A stretch of 59,136 nt of DNA from Gamarada debralockiae (Eukaryota; Ascomycota; Leotiomycetes; Helotiales; Hyphodiscaceae), in the NCBI GenBank assembly GCA_002803225.1, contig NXFV01000796.1, forward strand, positions 1-59,136, given 5' to 3'. Numbering within the stretch: the first letter of the stretch is position 1; each line of letters begins with the position of its first letter. A model generated the notes under the pieces. It did no database searches. It saw only the letters and a program-made list of their open reading frames with translations, and had not been told where the DNA came from. Positions 10,375-21,400 of this stretch are shown piece after piece. Made by a program: the position numbers and the translations under genes.

Positions 10375-12423
10375 ATGCCTCCCATTCCGTTCCTTGGGCG
10401 CTTGAACATGTAAGACCATTTGGAAGAATGCAGAATGTCAGGTGTAGCTAATTCCTTGAACAGAGCCGAATACATAGCCTTGGTGGGCTCATTTTTACTT
10501 GTTGGACTGGAAGCCATCATTCGGATACTCACTCTTGCACTACGTGGGTATCCACTCCCCTACAGCTTTGCTGTTCTAACATATACCAGCTTCCACTGTT
10601 ATATCACTCTTCTATCGCGCGTCTAGACGATTGTTCAACAGATTCACATCACCAGAAGCCAAAAAGGCTGGGACGAGGAAGAAGAGTAAGTTTCCCTCCA
10701 CATCCAATTGAAGTATGCTAATAATTACAGCCGTATCGAGTTCGATTCGAGACGCTTCCGACTTCGTTGACCTCTGCGCGCTTTACGGATACTACGCCGA
10801 AGAACATGTCGTACAAACTGGGGACGGATACTTACTGTGTTTACATAGGCTTGCGTGGAGGAAAGGAGAAGAAAACCAAAAGGTTAACTCGGGACCCAAG
10901 AGTGTCAAGAAGAATGTGGTGTATTTACACCATGGGCTCCTCATGAACAGTGAGGTTTGGGTGTGCTTGACGGACGAGCAGAGATGTCTACCATTTACGT
11001 TGGTAAATAAGGGATACGATGTTTGGGTAGGTTCAGGAAGCCTAACCATAGGATGTCCTGCTGATTGTTCTAGTTTGGAAATAATCGTGGGAACAAGTAC
11101 TCCAAGAAGTCAGTCCACCACTCGCCAACAGACATCAAGTTCTGGGATTTCTCAATGGATGAATTTGCCTTCCACGACATCCCAGACAGCATCCAATACA
11201 TTCTCGAAACCACCTCAGCCCCATCATTATCCTATATCGGATTCTCCCAAGGAACAGCCCAAGCTTTCGCAACCTTGGCAGTACATCCCAAACTCAACGA
11301 CCAAGTCAACGTTTTTATAGCCCTCGCACCCGCCATGTCCCCCGCAGGCCTCTCAAACGGCATAGTCGACGCTCTCGTCAAAGCATCCCCACAAGTCCTC
11401 TTCCTCCTCTTCGGCCGCCGCTCTATCCTCAGCTCTGCCACCATGTGGCAATCGATCCTCTACCCACCAATCTTCGTGCGCTGTATTGACATGGGTCTGC
11501 GATTCCTGTTCGGGTGGCACGCACGCAATATGGCTGCCAGCCAAAAGCTCGCTGCTTACCCACATCTTTACTCCTTCACCAGCACCAAGAGCGTTGTACA
11601 TTGGTTCCAAATCATCCGCACGAAAAGCTTCCAAATGTACGACGACGACGTCCAACCCGTTGTCTCATTAGGAAGCGTAAGCAAATATACGAAAGTCGCC
11701 AAATTCCCTACCCGTAACATTAAAACGCCCATTGTCCTCGTATATGGTGGTAGCGATTCTCTAGTGGATATCAACGTCATGTTAAAGGAGCTTCCCTCTC
11801 ATACAATAGCGACCGAGGTCCCGCACTACGAACACCTGGATTTCCTATGGGCTCGAGAAGTCGACACCCTAGTTTTCCCACACGTCTTCGATGCACTGGA
11901 GTCATTCTCAGATGCTGAGCACTCGAAGGAGGAATATGATCGCTATCGCAGCGCACGACATGCAAGTCTCAGCGCAGGTATGGCGAGACCAGTCCTACCG
12001 CCTACCTATACTAGTGAGGATGATGGCAGCCAGACGTATGCGGAAATCGCCAGCGTCGTCCCTGGTGGCGATGCAGATGCTTTGGTTACGAATAATGGAA
12101 GTCCGAGGAAGAAAGCGAGGCTGAATGAATATGATGATTCGTCGACGGATGCATCGCCGGTTACGCCTACGCATGTTAGGACTATAAGGGTCGAAGATGT
12201 CAATGGGAATGGCAATGGGAATCCAGTCCGAGAGAGGATGCGCACTATGCGCAGTGGGAGTATTGGGAGTAATTTGAATTTTGAGGGCAAGGGTTCGAGA
12301 GGGATTAGTCTTGGGGCCGGGAGGGCGGTGAGTGGTGTTGTGATAGGGGAGACGGTGGGGAATATTACGACTAGTTCTGATGATGGGGGAGGCTCGGGTG
12401 GGAAGAAGAAGAATAAGAGATAA
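10375..12423 (+). CDS. Sterol esterase / triglyceride lipase (TGL1/YEH-like, alpha/beta hydrolase)
   Basis: A membrane-anchored lipase of the acid-lipase family that hydrolyses steryl esters or triacylglycerol, probably at lipid droplets or ER. Exon 1 is 10375-10409 (MPPIPFLGRLN), joined across a ~55-base intron to a hydrophobic N-terminal anchor (AEYIALVGSFLLVGLEAII). The lipase N-terminal region follows (YYAEEHVVQTGDGYLLCLHR, then NVVYLHHGLLMNSEVW). A further intron (GTAGGTTC...TTCTAG at ~11030-11071) restores DVWFGNNRGNKYSKKS. The catalytic triad is visible: Ser in GFSQG (~11240), Asp in YGGSDSLVD (~11750) and His in HYEHLDFLW (~11830). The C-terminal ~170 residues are disordered, Gly/Ser-rich and end in a lysine cluster. 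It is intact. Confidence 0.9.
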
Positions 12424-13271
12424 TCCCATAATGAGTAAATACAATAGATTTTTGCAGTCCAGGGGGCGAACAAAGCTGTGCCATGGCTGGAGTATGTGGA
12501 AGTGAGTGCTTTGAATCGAAACATTGCAAATTGGATGTTCCACTCGTTACGGTTCCGCGGTCTTGTCCCGAATCTTTTAAGTAAGACCTCAAAGCTGTGG
12601 CAATTTTAACATCGAACATCAAGAGCCCGAATCACTCTTCGAAACTAGAGTTGAGACGGACAGTCGCATGCGCCCCGTTTCTTGTAGCCACAGAGCGGGC
12701 CAGCAGCAGATATTTGACCCGAGGAAGTCCCTCACAGGTCAGGCTACTTCTCAGATACGTCTGCTCGTTGCGAAATTACTTCGACGACGAGCATTAGAAC
12801 GACAGCGAGAAATCCTCTGATAACAATAAAGAATCAAGCATGAAAGTTCGCGGCGCAAGATTTCCCAGCCTCTTATTTCTTGCAGGAGTCAACCAACAGG
12901 CGAACCCTAGACGAAGCTGTCACGAAGCTGGATTCGTCATTTGCTTCCAAAAGCTTCCACGCTGGTCTCCATAGCTGCGGTCACAGCCGCTATATACATG
13001 GCTGGCAGGTTCGCGGCATTCGCCAATTCTTGAGCTGAGAAGTCTTTCCCGCTCCATTGGAACTGCCTAATCTGATATAGCCTGTTTCCCCCCTCTTTTT
13101 GTAGCATAAGAGAGCTCTTCCCCTCTTCTAATTTCAGCTCCTGAGATATCAAGCTAGTCCCAAAAATGGCACTATATTTCGCCCCCACACAGCTCAACTG
13201 GCATCGTCCCTGAGAAAGGGGGTATAAACATCGCAGTCTCCGAGTCCGATCCAAAGCCAGGACTTATCAGC
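12424..13271. other. Intergenic, no gene recognised
   Basis: The 3' UTR of the lipase gene and ~800 bases without a supportable gene. Confidence 0.4.
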
Positions 13272-13622
13272 ATGGACATAGATCCCGTTGTTTCCTGTTC
13301 CGATCCTGTTGACGAAACATCAAAACCCGAAAAGGAGCATCCGCAATTGGTAGTCGACGGCCTAGGTGCCGAGCAACAGAAATCGGATAAGGACGAGCCC
13401 AGGAATCTCGCGGAAGCCATCAAACAATTAGCGGTCAAAATACGCGACGAAGAATTTCCATTTACTCGCGAGATATGGGCCGAATCGCTATATTCATCCT
13501 CAATTCTTTCCGTTGAACATTTACCTTTTGACAATGTTGGCAGTTTTGTCACCGTTATACTCCTAAAACTATCTGATGTCTCCAGAATCAATGGAAATAC
13601 TCATAAGTCCGTTCATCGGTGA
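13272..13622 (+). CDS. Hypothetical acidic protein, weak support
   Basis: A 116-codon frame starting MDIDPVVSCSDP. It is acidic, Lys/Glu-rich and low complexity in its first half, then LAEAIKQLAVKIRDEEFPFTR, which could be helical. No domain is recognised. The opposite strand carries an overlapping frame of similar length (13172-13591), so coding status is uncertain. Confidence 0.25.
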   Translation: MDIDPVVSCSDPVDETSKPEKEHPQLVVDGLGAEQQKSDKDEPRNLAEAIKQLAVKIRDEEFPFTREIWAESLYSSSILSVEHLPFDNVGSFVTVILLKLSDVSRINGNTHKSVHR

Positions 13623-14279
13623 TTGTGCACGCCGACGTAGCTGTTGACAGAGAGTATGGGATTCGTATATGAAACCCGTGAGATGTTGGTAATGTATCAA
13701 GGCAGAGTTATTATTGTATCTCTCATAAATTTCTGGTAAAAAGATGACGATTCCCTCACAGTCTACTCAACTAAAGTCAAGCCATTACTTGACAGTCTCG
13801 TGGAATGGAAGTGACGACGGTGACAGGGTGTTGGTTTTTCAGTGATGATCTATTAATTCTACAGTAGGAAGTGCTCTATATATACACTTGGAACCCTATG
13901 TTTGCCACCTAGTGTGACTCATACCGAAGGTTCTAGTTATACTTATTTGCCACTGGATTTGTCACTCTCTACTAGAAGCTTCTGGGCTCTTCAATATCCA
14001 ACACAGGGGTCTCTTAAAATCAGAAGACAAAGGTCATGAGAGAAGCGCCAGATCACGAATTCCTGTCCATCGAGCGTCGCAAGCATGTCTGTTTACTTCC
14101 TACTTGCCATTGTATGATATTGCATCCACGGAATTTCACCCCTCAACGCCATACATCGAAAGTCCCAAATCGATTCAGAGCCGAAGCACCATCCCTCATC
14201 CCACTGACCTAATACCTACTAGATGGTATCCTTACTTAAAGGCCGATGTGCAACCAAGACACCATTCGCCAGCTGGAAC
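13623..14279. other. Intergenic
   Basis: No gene recognised; 3' flank of the HET-domain gene. Confidence 0.4.
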
Positions 14280-16382
14280 TCAAGTCAGTTTTAACACCAT
14301 TTCTGAAGCACTATGGAATATCCCCGTATCCTCCCTGATATCCAGAACCCCAATTCGCTCCAGACTATCTGAAATAGCCATAGACTTTCTCAGAACACAA
14401 GTGCATAGATACGTGACTTGATCATCGCAAGTCCAATGTGCCTCGGTCATTGATCCAACGAGTATGCAATGAACTGTCGAGCCATACTCCACGACAGTGT
14501 ATTCTTCTACGCGCCCTGTGACATCCAGCTTCATTCCCAGGGAAGTGATCAAGATTGCGTTCTCAACGTCCTGTTCAAACACAAGTGCTAGGGCACTTCC
14601 TTCATCGATTGATTCACAGCGAGCACAGCATATGGCCGTCACAACAGCACCTCGGATCCAGATTTCTTTGTTGGGCATCCCAAAGTTTGAATCCATTGCT
14701 CCTACTACCATGTCTGTGTTAACGTACGCGAAACGACAATCTATTTTGAAGCTCTCATCATGGCCGGCTGGAAAAATAATGCCCGATCCCTCAGTCTCTA
14801 ATACCATAGATGCCCATGACCAACTTGGCGCGGAAGGCCGCTTATGGCGACGCACATGGCTCGAGGTGTTCTCATACCTGGTCACATCCCACAAAAGGCC
14901 TCGAGCAATGTCCTTTTCCCACAGGCCTGCTAGATATCCGCATTTCAAGGAGGCCTGGAAGACAGTAGCAACCCCAATGAGCGCTGGCAATCTGTCAGAC
15001 TCGCGAGTGAGGCGCAACCTCGAAAACTCTTCGACGACCTCAAACCAATAGTCGAGGGTTATCCGATCGTCGAGGGGCTTCAGATCAAGATCGAAAGAGT
15101 TTCTTCTCGATTTTGCAACGAACTTATCGAGTCCTGTACACTCGCAACGCAGCCTGGACTTACATTCCATCACCATTTCTGATGGATGGAAATGAAGGGT
15201 TCGCGGCGCAAGGTGTCGTTCCTGGAATACCCACGCCCTCGAAAGCAATGGGACAGCCTTTGTGTCAGGGAGATCAGCGTCGTAGGTCTTGCGAGTGCTA
15301 TAGCGATGATGGATTGACTCGAAAGAAGGACGGACGAAGACAGTGGGCGCAGCTTGATCTGTAACGGGGTCGGGGATGATGGGAAAGGACTCAATTTCAA
15401 ACGTCCTTGAAATATGCTTCAAGCTCCTCGGAGAGAGACAACCGCCACGGCTATCAGGAGCTCCCGTAGCGGCGATGTTGATGTAACTATTTGAATAAAT
15501 TGCTGCCATGTGGGCGGATTCAATCTTCCAATCCACGTCATCGTCCTGGATTATGCACAGAGAGTCTATCCAGATGAAGCGGATCTGAAGGGCGCGAACG
15601 ATTGTAATGGCATCCTGGAAGGTCCTGGGCAGGCTTTCCCAGTCTATGCCTCTCATCCTTTGCGCAAGTGTCTCCTTGGTCGTTTGTATAACGTTCACTG
15701 ATCCCCAACAATGGCTTAGCGTTGCATAAGAAGCGTGAGACTCGTCGCTGCTTTGGGTTTGGATCAAGCGGACCGGTGATGCATGCTCCCGAAGCCCGAC
15801 GTCGAGCATGCGAGAAGGGACATCTGTCAATTGAGGTCTTCCCACAGCACAAGCTTTATGGTTCTTTTGACAGTTGTTGATCCAGTCGAGAATGATCGAT
15901 GAGCATCGCGCGACAGATATTTTAGAAGGTACGTCTTTAGCGGCACCGAATAGCGCCCACTGCCCTCCACGATCATGGTTTTTGCTTCCTAATCGGACCA
16001 TCAGCTCACATTATCAAAGTAGCACACCAGCGCATGGATATAATCCAGATTTCGAACCTGTCAAAGTATAGTACTGAATTCGTACACATTCATTCTTCTG
16101 CGGATCGACGACCTCGACTTCCAACGGACTGTTCGCCTGCAAAATGAACCGGCCATGATGGAGTTGCGATTCTTCGAGAATAAACAGTTTGCGGCTCATG
16201 AGTTGCAGGCCACTGAGAACGACAGAGCATGTGGCGCATCCGGATTGGGCTGACCGCTTCAGTTGCTGAAAATCGAATTTGAGTGAATATTCCAACGTCA
16301 GATCGTCTCGAATATCGACATGCCAACGATTACCATGGTCAAAAAGCCGGTCGAAGTTTAGGCAAATAAGGCACGGCGGCAT
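14280..16382 (-). CDS. HET (heterokaryon incompatibility) domain protein
   Basis: HET-domain proteins trigger cell death after fusion of unlike hyphae or after immune-type receptor activation (known for the family). Start ATG at 16382 (MPPCLICLNFDRLFD), with two CxxC-like pairs in the N-terminus (CLIC, CATC). A ~66-base intron near 16006-16070 joins YTLTG to SKNHDRGGQWALFG. The HET signature is strong and in order: YATLSHCWG, the central block RTFQDAITIVRALQIRFIWIDSLCIIQDD, then AAIYSNSYINIAATG, and RAWVFQERHLAPRTLHF. The C-terminal part carries the usual PSWSWASM. About 680 residues, normal for the family. No NACHT, WD40 or ankyrin region is fused to it. The next gene to the right encodes a large zinc finger-kinase protein. 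Confidence 0.92.
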
Positions 16383-17128
16383 TGTCGATGTGGTGTCTTA
16401 TATACTTTGTGTGTCCGATGGCACAGGATATATATTGCGATCTCCCCCGCCTACAGCTATCACACACTAGAATCACTCGCAGTGCGACGGTTTCGAAAAC
16501 ATGAAGGCCGGAAACAGCTGTCTTCCCGCGGGATAAAGTGTGAAGAGAAGAGAGAGAGCAAAATTTCACACTGGATTTGATGGGAGCAGCCTCTTCTAAA
16601 AAGAACTGAAGCTGACGTGAATTGTCTTCTCAGCCTTGGGCAGCTCTGCATTGCTTGAGGTGTGTTACACAGAGACGCAAGAGAAAGGCAAGGCTCTGAC
16701 TAAGTGGGAGAGCTCATCACACCCTCAAAGTCCACAAGGCTGGAAACTTCCAGCTTATTTTTTCTTGGGAAAAAGAAAACCAATTTGCGTGTGGCTTCAA
16801 GACGTCCAGCAGGTGCTTCAGTGGCTCCTCGCAGAGAAGACGCGAGATGAAAAACTTTTGCTATTCGCCAATTAAGACAGTTTGGTGCAAGAAGGACAAA
16901 GTTGTGGTTGTGAAGTTTGACTATGCGGCTGTCAGCCAGCCAAAAAAGGAACAGTACTGGAATGTGGCAGCTTTATCACACTCCCCTTTACTCTGTCCGT
17001 TCCAACAGTTCCTCTCAACCTCACTCTTCTCGTCTCTCCCTTGTACCAAGAGTTGATTGCCAATTCCATACAGACGGAGATCATTGGGATGCGTATGCGA
17101 TTCACTTGTGGTGCTCTATTCTTTCCTC
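16383..17128. other. Intergenic, HET gene promoter side
   Basis: No supportable gene; holds the upstream region of the HET-domain gene. Confidence 0.4.
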
Positions 17129-17353
17129 CTATGTGCTATCTGTCAGCTTGATCATCTGCAGTTGCTGAGTGTCGTGCCAACGTACCTTGAGTCTTTTCTC
17201 CCTCTTGCAACTGTCGCAAAGCTGATGCGATGTCCCATGTGTATGTCTTGAATTCTTGCAAAAGCTTTTATTAGCATGGCCAAGCTTGCAGAACGTCACT
17301 CCGGGAGTTATGTGGCCACACTTCGACCATAGGTGCTCAAAAGTCAAACACAT
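17129..17353 (-). CDS. Small Cys/His-rich protein, hypothetical
   Basis: A 74-codon frame from the ATG at 17353. It has MCLTFEHLWSKCGHITPG followed by spaced cysteines (C-G-H, F-C-K, F-C-K, C-D-S-C-K), which could bind zinc. Small fungal proteins starting with a C-x(n)-CGH pattern and ending C-x2-C are common in Leotiomycetes (recalled, not searched). The open frame continues upstream without an ATG, so a 5' exon is possible. No signal peptide and no known function. Confidence 0.4.
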   Translation of the reverse strand: MCLTFEHLWSKCGHITPGVTFCKLGHANKSFCKNSRHTHGTSHQLCDSCKREKRLKVRWHDTQQLQMIKLTDST

Positions 17354-17993
17354 GGCCTTGTAATTCTCAAGATGTACCAGGAGTCTCTCAAGTATTGAGT
17401 AGCTCCCAATGTTGTACTTCTGGTGGTGCAGGCTAAACTTCTTGATAGTTTGATATCTGGGATAATCGATACGCACCCTTTGGAACCGCACAGGTTGGTT
17501 GAATAAACCTGTCTGAGCTTCTCGATTATGGCCAAAGACAGAGACTTGGAACAGAGATGTCTATCTGCTCTAGCTGCTAATTTTCGGCGTATAATTGAGA
17601 TTGTTCGACCAGGTGTTGACGGGTTGTGGCATCACTTCCTCACCTTGCCAGAGGCATGTACTCTTCCGATTCAAGTCATGACGCATCATCCTAAAGCTGT
17701 TAGGATTAGGACCCACTTGGATGAGGAGAGTAGGATTAGGATCAGGAATAGAAATGGTGAGATAGAAGGAAAGGCATCAGGAAAATGGAGAGATTTTTTC
17801 ACGAAAGTTTTCGTTCTCGCAAGAATCAAGTAGTTGCGGCAACATCATATTTTCCTGCGAATACAAGTCGACGATGTGTTTATGGCCGTCGAAGATTATA
17901 TTATTGCAATTGTTAACTGCATTGTCGATGCGGCATTTTGTGGAAGATATTGGAAAGCAGTCTCAGTAACTGTACGTTGCTGACTTAACGTAG

Positions 17994-18152
17994 CTTTTCC
18001 CTCTCCTTCTCCTTTTCCTTCTCCTTTCCTTCTCCTTTTCCTTCTCCTTTTCCTTCTCCTTCTCCTTCTCCTTTTCCTTCTCCTTTTCCTTCTCCTTTTC
18101 CTTCTCCTTTTCCTTTTCCTTTTCCTTCTCGTATTCCTTCTCGTATTCCTTG
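17994..18152. repeat. Pyrimidine microsatellite (CTTCTC/CTTTTC repeats)
   Basis: About 160 bases composed almost wholly of C and T in units of CCTTCT and CCTTTT, with two CGTATT interruptions at the right end. The opposite strand reads as Lys/Gly/Glu or Arg/Lys repeats in open frames, which are by-products of the repeat and not genes. Such homopurine-homopyrimidine mirror tracts can form triplex DNA (known property). Confidence 0.9.
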
Positions 18153-18428
18153 GCCTAGTTTGAACATAAGCGCGCCCGGCCGCAGCAGACTTCACGAACA
18201 TCAAGACCGCTCACAATCGAATGCGCACCTTCACTCGCATATATCGAGGTACAGGAATAATTACACCAACTTTCCGAAGCTAGTCTCCACTATGCTCCCT
18301 TAGATATTACTGTCGCAATCTTCCTCCTACCGTCCGCCTGTGGTCACTATAAGAAACGACTATAACCGCGACTATCAGGGAGAAATTCTGTAATTAAAAT
18401 ACTGCTGAGAAGACAACCACTCTCCCTC

Positions 18429-21400
18429 ATGCCCGAAAGAGCCTCCAACCCCTTTATGGGGGCCGAAGACCCTGGCAGCCGCGATGAGACGCGTGATTGG
18501 TCGCTAAACGGGCCTTTGCCAGCCTCACAGCCAATATTTCCAGGATGCGAATCAACACTCTCTTGTGAGACATCGGATGAAGAGACATCCCACCACGGTC
18601 TTAGAATGCAAGACCAGATCGACCCAGCATTGGACCTTCAACACCCATCCCACGATGCCTCAAATTCGCGACCACCCGTCACGTCCCAGGCACTGACAAC
18701 GACACAGAGCGCTAAATGGAGTCAACGACCGTCGGCCGCGACCTCGAGCGAAAGCATTGAGGACAGTCGTCCTCCCGAAGACCTGTCGCGGTCTGAACAA
18801 TTGAATGAAGATGTCATGCCAAACGTACGCGATTCTGTCCCACTCCATTTTGCGTACATCATAGACATACATACTGACTGCTCAGCATGCTTCGCAGACT
18901 GCAGCGTTCAGCGGACAGCCGCTTCAATTAGAAGGAGTTGAATCAAGGGAGAATATTGACAGTAACGATGGCTCGACGTCAAATCACGACTCTATTGATT
19001 TGGTAACCCAATACATCCAACTCGGCGTCACATGTGTCGATAGTCATCGCGAAACGTGGAACAACCTATTTCGCCTCGTGGAAGACGAAGTTCGACATCC
19101 TCAGATGGAACTCGAGCCTACAGTATCAATATTGAGCCGCCAGATGGCAAAATTCTACAAACAACAGACGAAACCAACCAAAATGCCGTTAGAATTCCCG
19201 GACAATAGGACTGTCAGGAAGATAATCAGGCCTATACTGAAGGATGATAGCTACGACTCTAGTGATAAAATCACGGAAATCATGGAGAAAGTCGATATGT
19301 TGTATGGAGGTTCCGGATGGGTTCTCATTCGAGAGCAGGCCTCGGGCATCAGCACTGGCGATTCGGGATTTTTGCGACAATGCGGCCAGTACGCTCTTTC
19401 CCACACCAACACCTGCACCGCAAACACGCAGATCAATCGAGAATCGTTCACCCTCCACTCCAGCACCCCAGCATAAGCATTCGATGAGTACAGGAGAGGC
19501 CGACACCAGCTTGAGGCCGTCTCCCAAGCGCCGGAGGATAGCTACGGATCCTAGCCTACCACCCAGAACGCCCAGCGACAACCCCGAAAGCCACCCTTCT
19601 CCGTCTCGAAGTACATCAAATCCTAGAAAGATCATGTGCCAAGAGATAGGATGCAGATGTTTTACAACGCCAAATAACATGAAGAGGCATTATCTAGAAA
19701 TTCATTGCCCTCCCAAGGTCTGGATCTGTCCTCCCACAACTGATGAGACACCCTGCGTCCATTGGAGCCTTAGGAAGGGCAATATCAAGACCCATTTCAC
19801 ATCCGGACATAATATGACGAATGAGCAGATAGAACTGGCCGAAGGAATGCTTGACGACTATATTCTCCAGATCCCTGACCTTGGCCATCGCAAGTGTCCT
19901 TTCTGCTCCGTGCAATTCTCGACCAGCACACTATGTCTAGATCATATGATGGTGCACTACAAGGATGGGCTGTCAGCAGAATTACACTTCAACGACTGGC
20001 GGGAGAATAAGCACGACAAAAAGTCTGTCCACGACCTCATTGGACAATTAGTTGAAGAAAAAGTCAGAAGGAAACAGCCGAAGCCTAAGGTCAAACCTCC
20101 TGCCAATGATCAAGACGACGACGATGATGATGATGATGACGACGACGACGACGACGATAACGGAGGCTCGCCTCATGGAGGGAATCCAAATGCCCACGAA
20201 CGGCACAGCACCAACCCAGGTGACAAAAGTCGTGACAACCGGAGAGGGGCAGGTGGTTTCAATGGAGGTGCAAGGGAACGTGATATGGGACCTGGACCAT
20301 CAGCTGGAAGAGGAATGAGCCAATGCCATGTCAAGTCCGAGCCATTTGAATCAAGCCGACCTTTTATATACCCTAGTAAGTTAAGCCCAAGCTATCATGC
20401 ACACAAAACCGTCGCTAATTTGCCGGTATTAGACGCCTTAGGCCTTGGTGATAGAGGGCCCTGCTTGACAAAAATTGGTGAGCTCGGTCGAGGAGGGTTT
20501 GGGGTCGTGGATGAGGTCCGTTGCGAAAGTACCAACCAGATATATGCCCGAAAGGTCGTATTATCTCCGCACTCGCCTTCCTCGGCAACCTCTTCAGAAG
20601 TCAGGATCTTGAAGAAGCTGCACCACTCTCACATAATCAAGCTTGTGACCACATGGAAATCTCGACTCTATCTTTCGCTCCTCATGTCTCCGGTAGCTAA
20701 AAGTGACCTCGCCGTCTATCTTCATCGGGTAGGCTCTAAGCCGCACAGCTTATCCTCTTTCAGCGCACTTGAAAAGCAGCCCCTTCGCATCTGGATCCGC
20801 TGTTTATCGTCAGCTCTTGCATACGTGCACGAAAACGGCGTTGTGCATGGGGATATAAAACCGAAGAATATCCTCATCTCATCAGATCAAGTTGTGTACA
20901 TCGCAGATTTTGGGACGGCGAAGTGCGTTGAAGACTTTCCAAAGAAGACTGCGCGCATATCCTCAGCCATAACACCAATGTATTGCGCACCGGAGATAGC
21001 AAAGCATCAAACGGCCATCCTTGATTATCCCGCAGATGTGTTCTCCCTTGGATGTGTGTGGGCCGAAATGGCCACCGTTTATGTAGGACAATCTATTCAA
21101 GAGTTTGAGAAGTTTCGTCGATCTGATTCCCTTGACGCTGCCTTCCATGCAACAATTCCTAGAACACTTATGTGGATCGATGCTCTGTCGATACCCCGAG
21201 AGTCATATGATGGGTGTGCTCATGATTTCTTGAAAACCGTCAAGGACATGCTAAACATTGACCCTCGGAAAAGACCGACAATGAAGGACCTTGCCGAACG
21301 CTTCTCATGTACTTGTTCTACTCGACAATCATCTAGCTCTCAAGCTCCAGTGGCATTCCAAAACCAATGCTACGGATCTGCAAATGACGATGTGCCTTCA

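Noticed and set aside
10162..10413. In-frame upstream extension of the lipase gene
   Set aside because: The ATG at 10375 directly precedes the conserved N-terminal anchor and a canonical splice donor; the upstream part reads as leader sequence.
13172..13591. 139-codon minus-strand frame opposite the hypothetical protein at 13272
   Set aside because: Ser/Thr/Gly-rich shadow of the other strand without motifs.
17528..17833. A 101-codon plus-strand frame (MAKDRDLEQRCLSAL)
   Set aside because: No domain, no splice partner and repetitive RIRIRNRN composition at its end; not enough to call a gene.
17896..18204. Open frames rich in Arg/Lys or Lys/Gly/Glu on the minus strand
   Set aside because: They are translations of the CTTCTC/CTTTTC microsatellite and have no other protein content.
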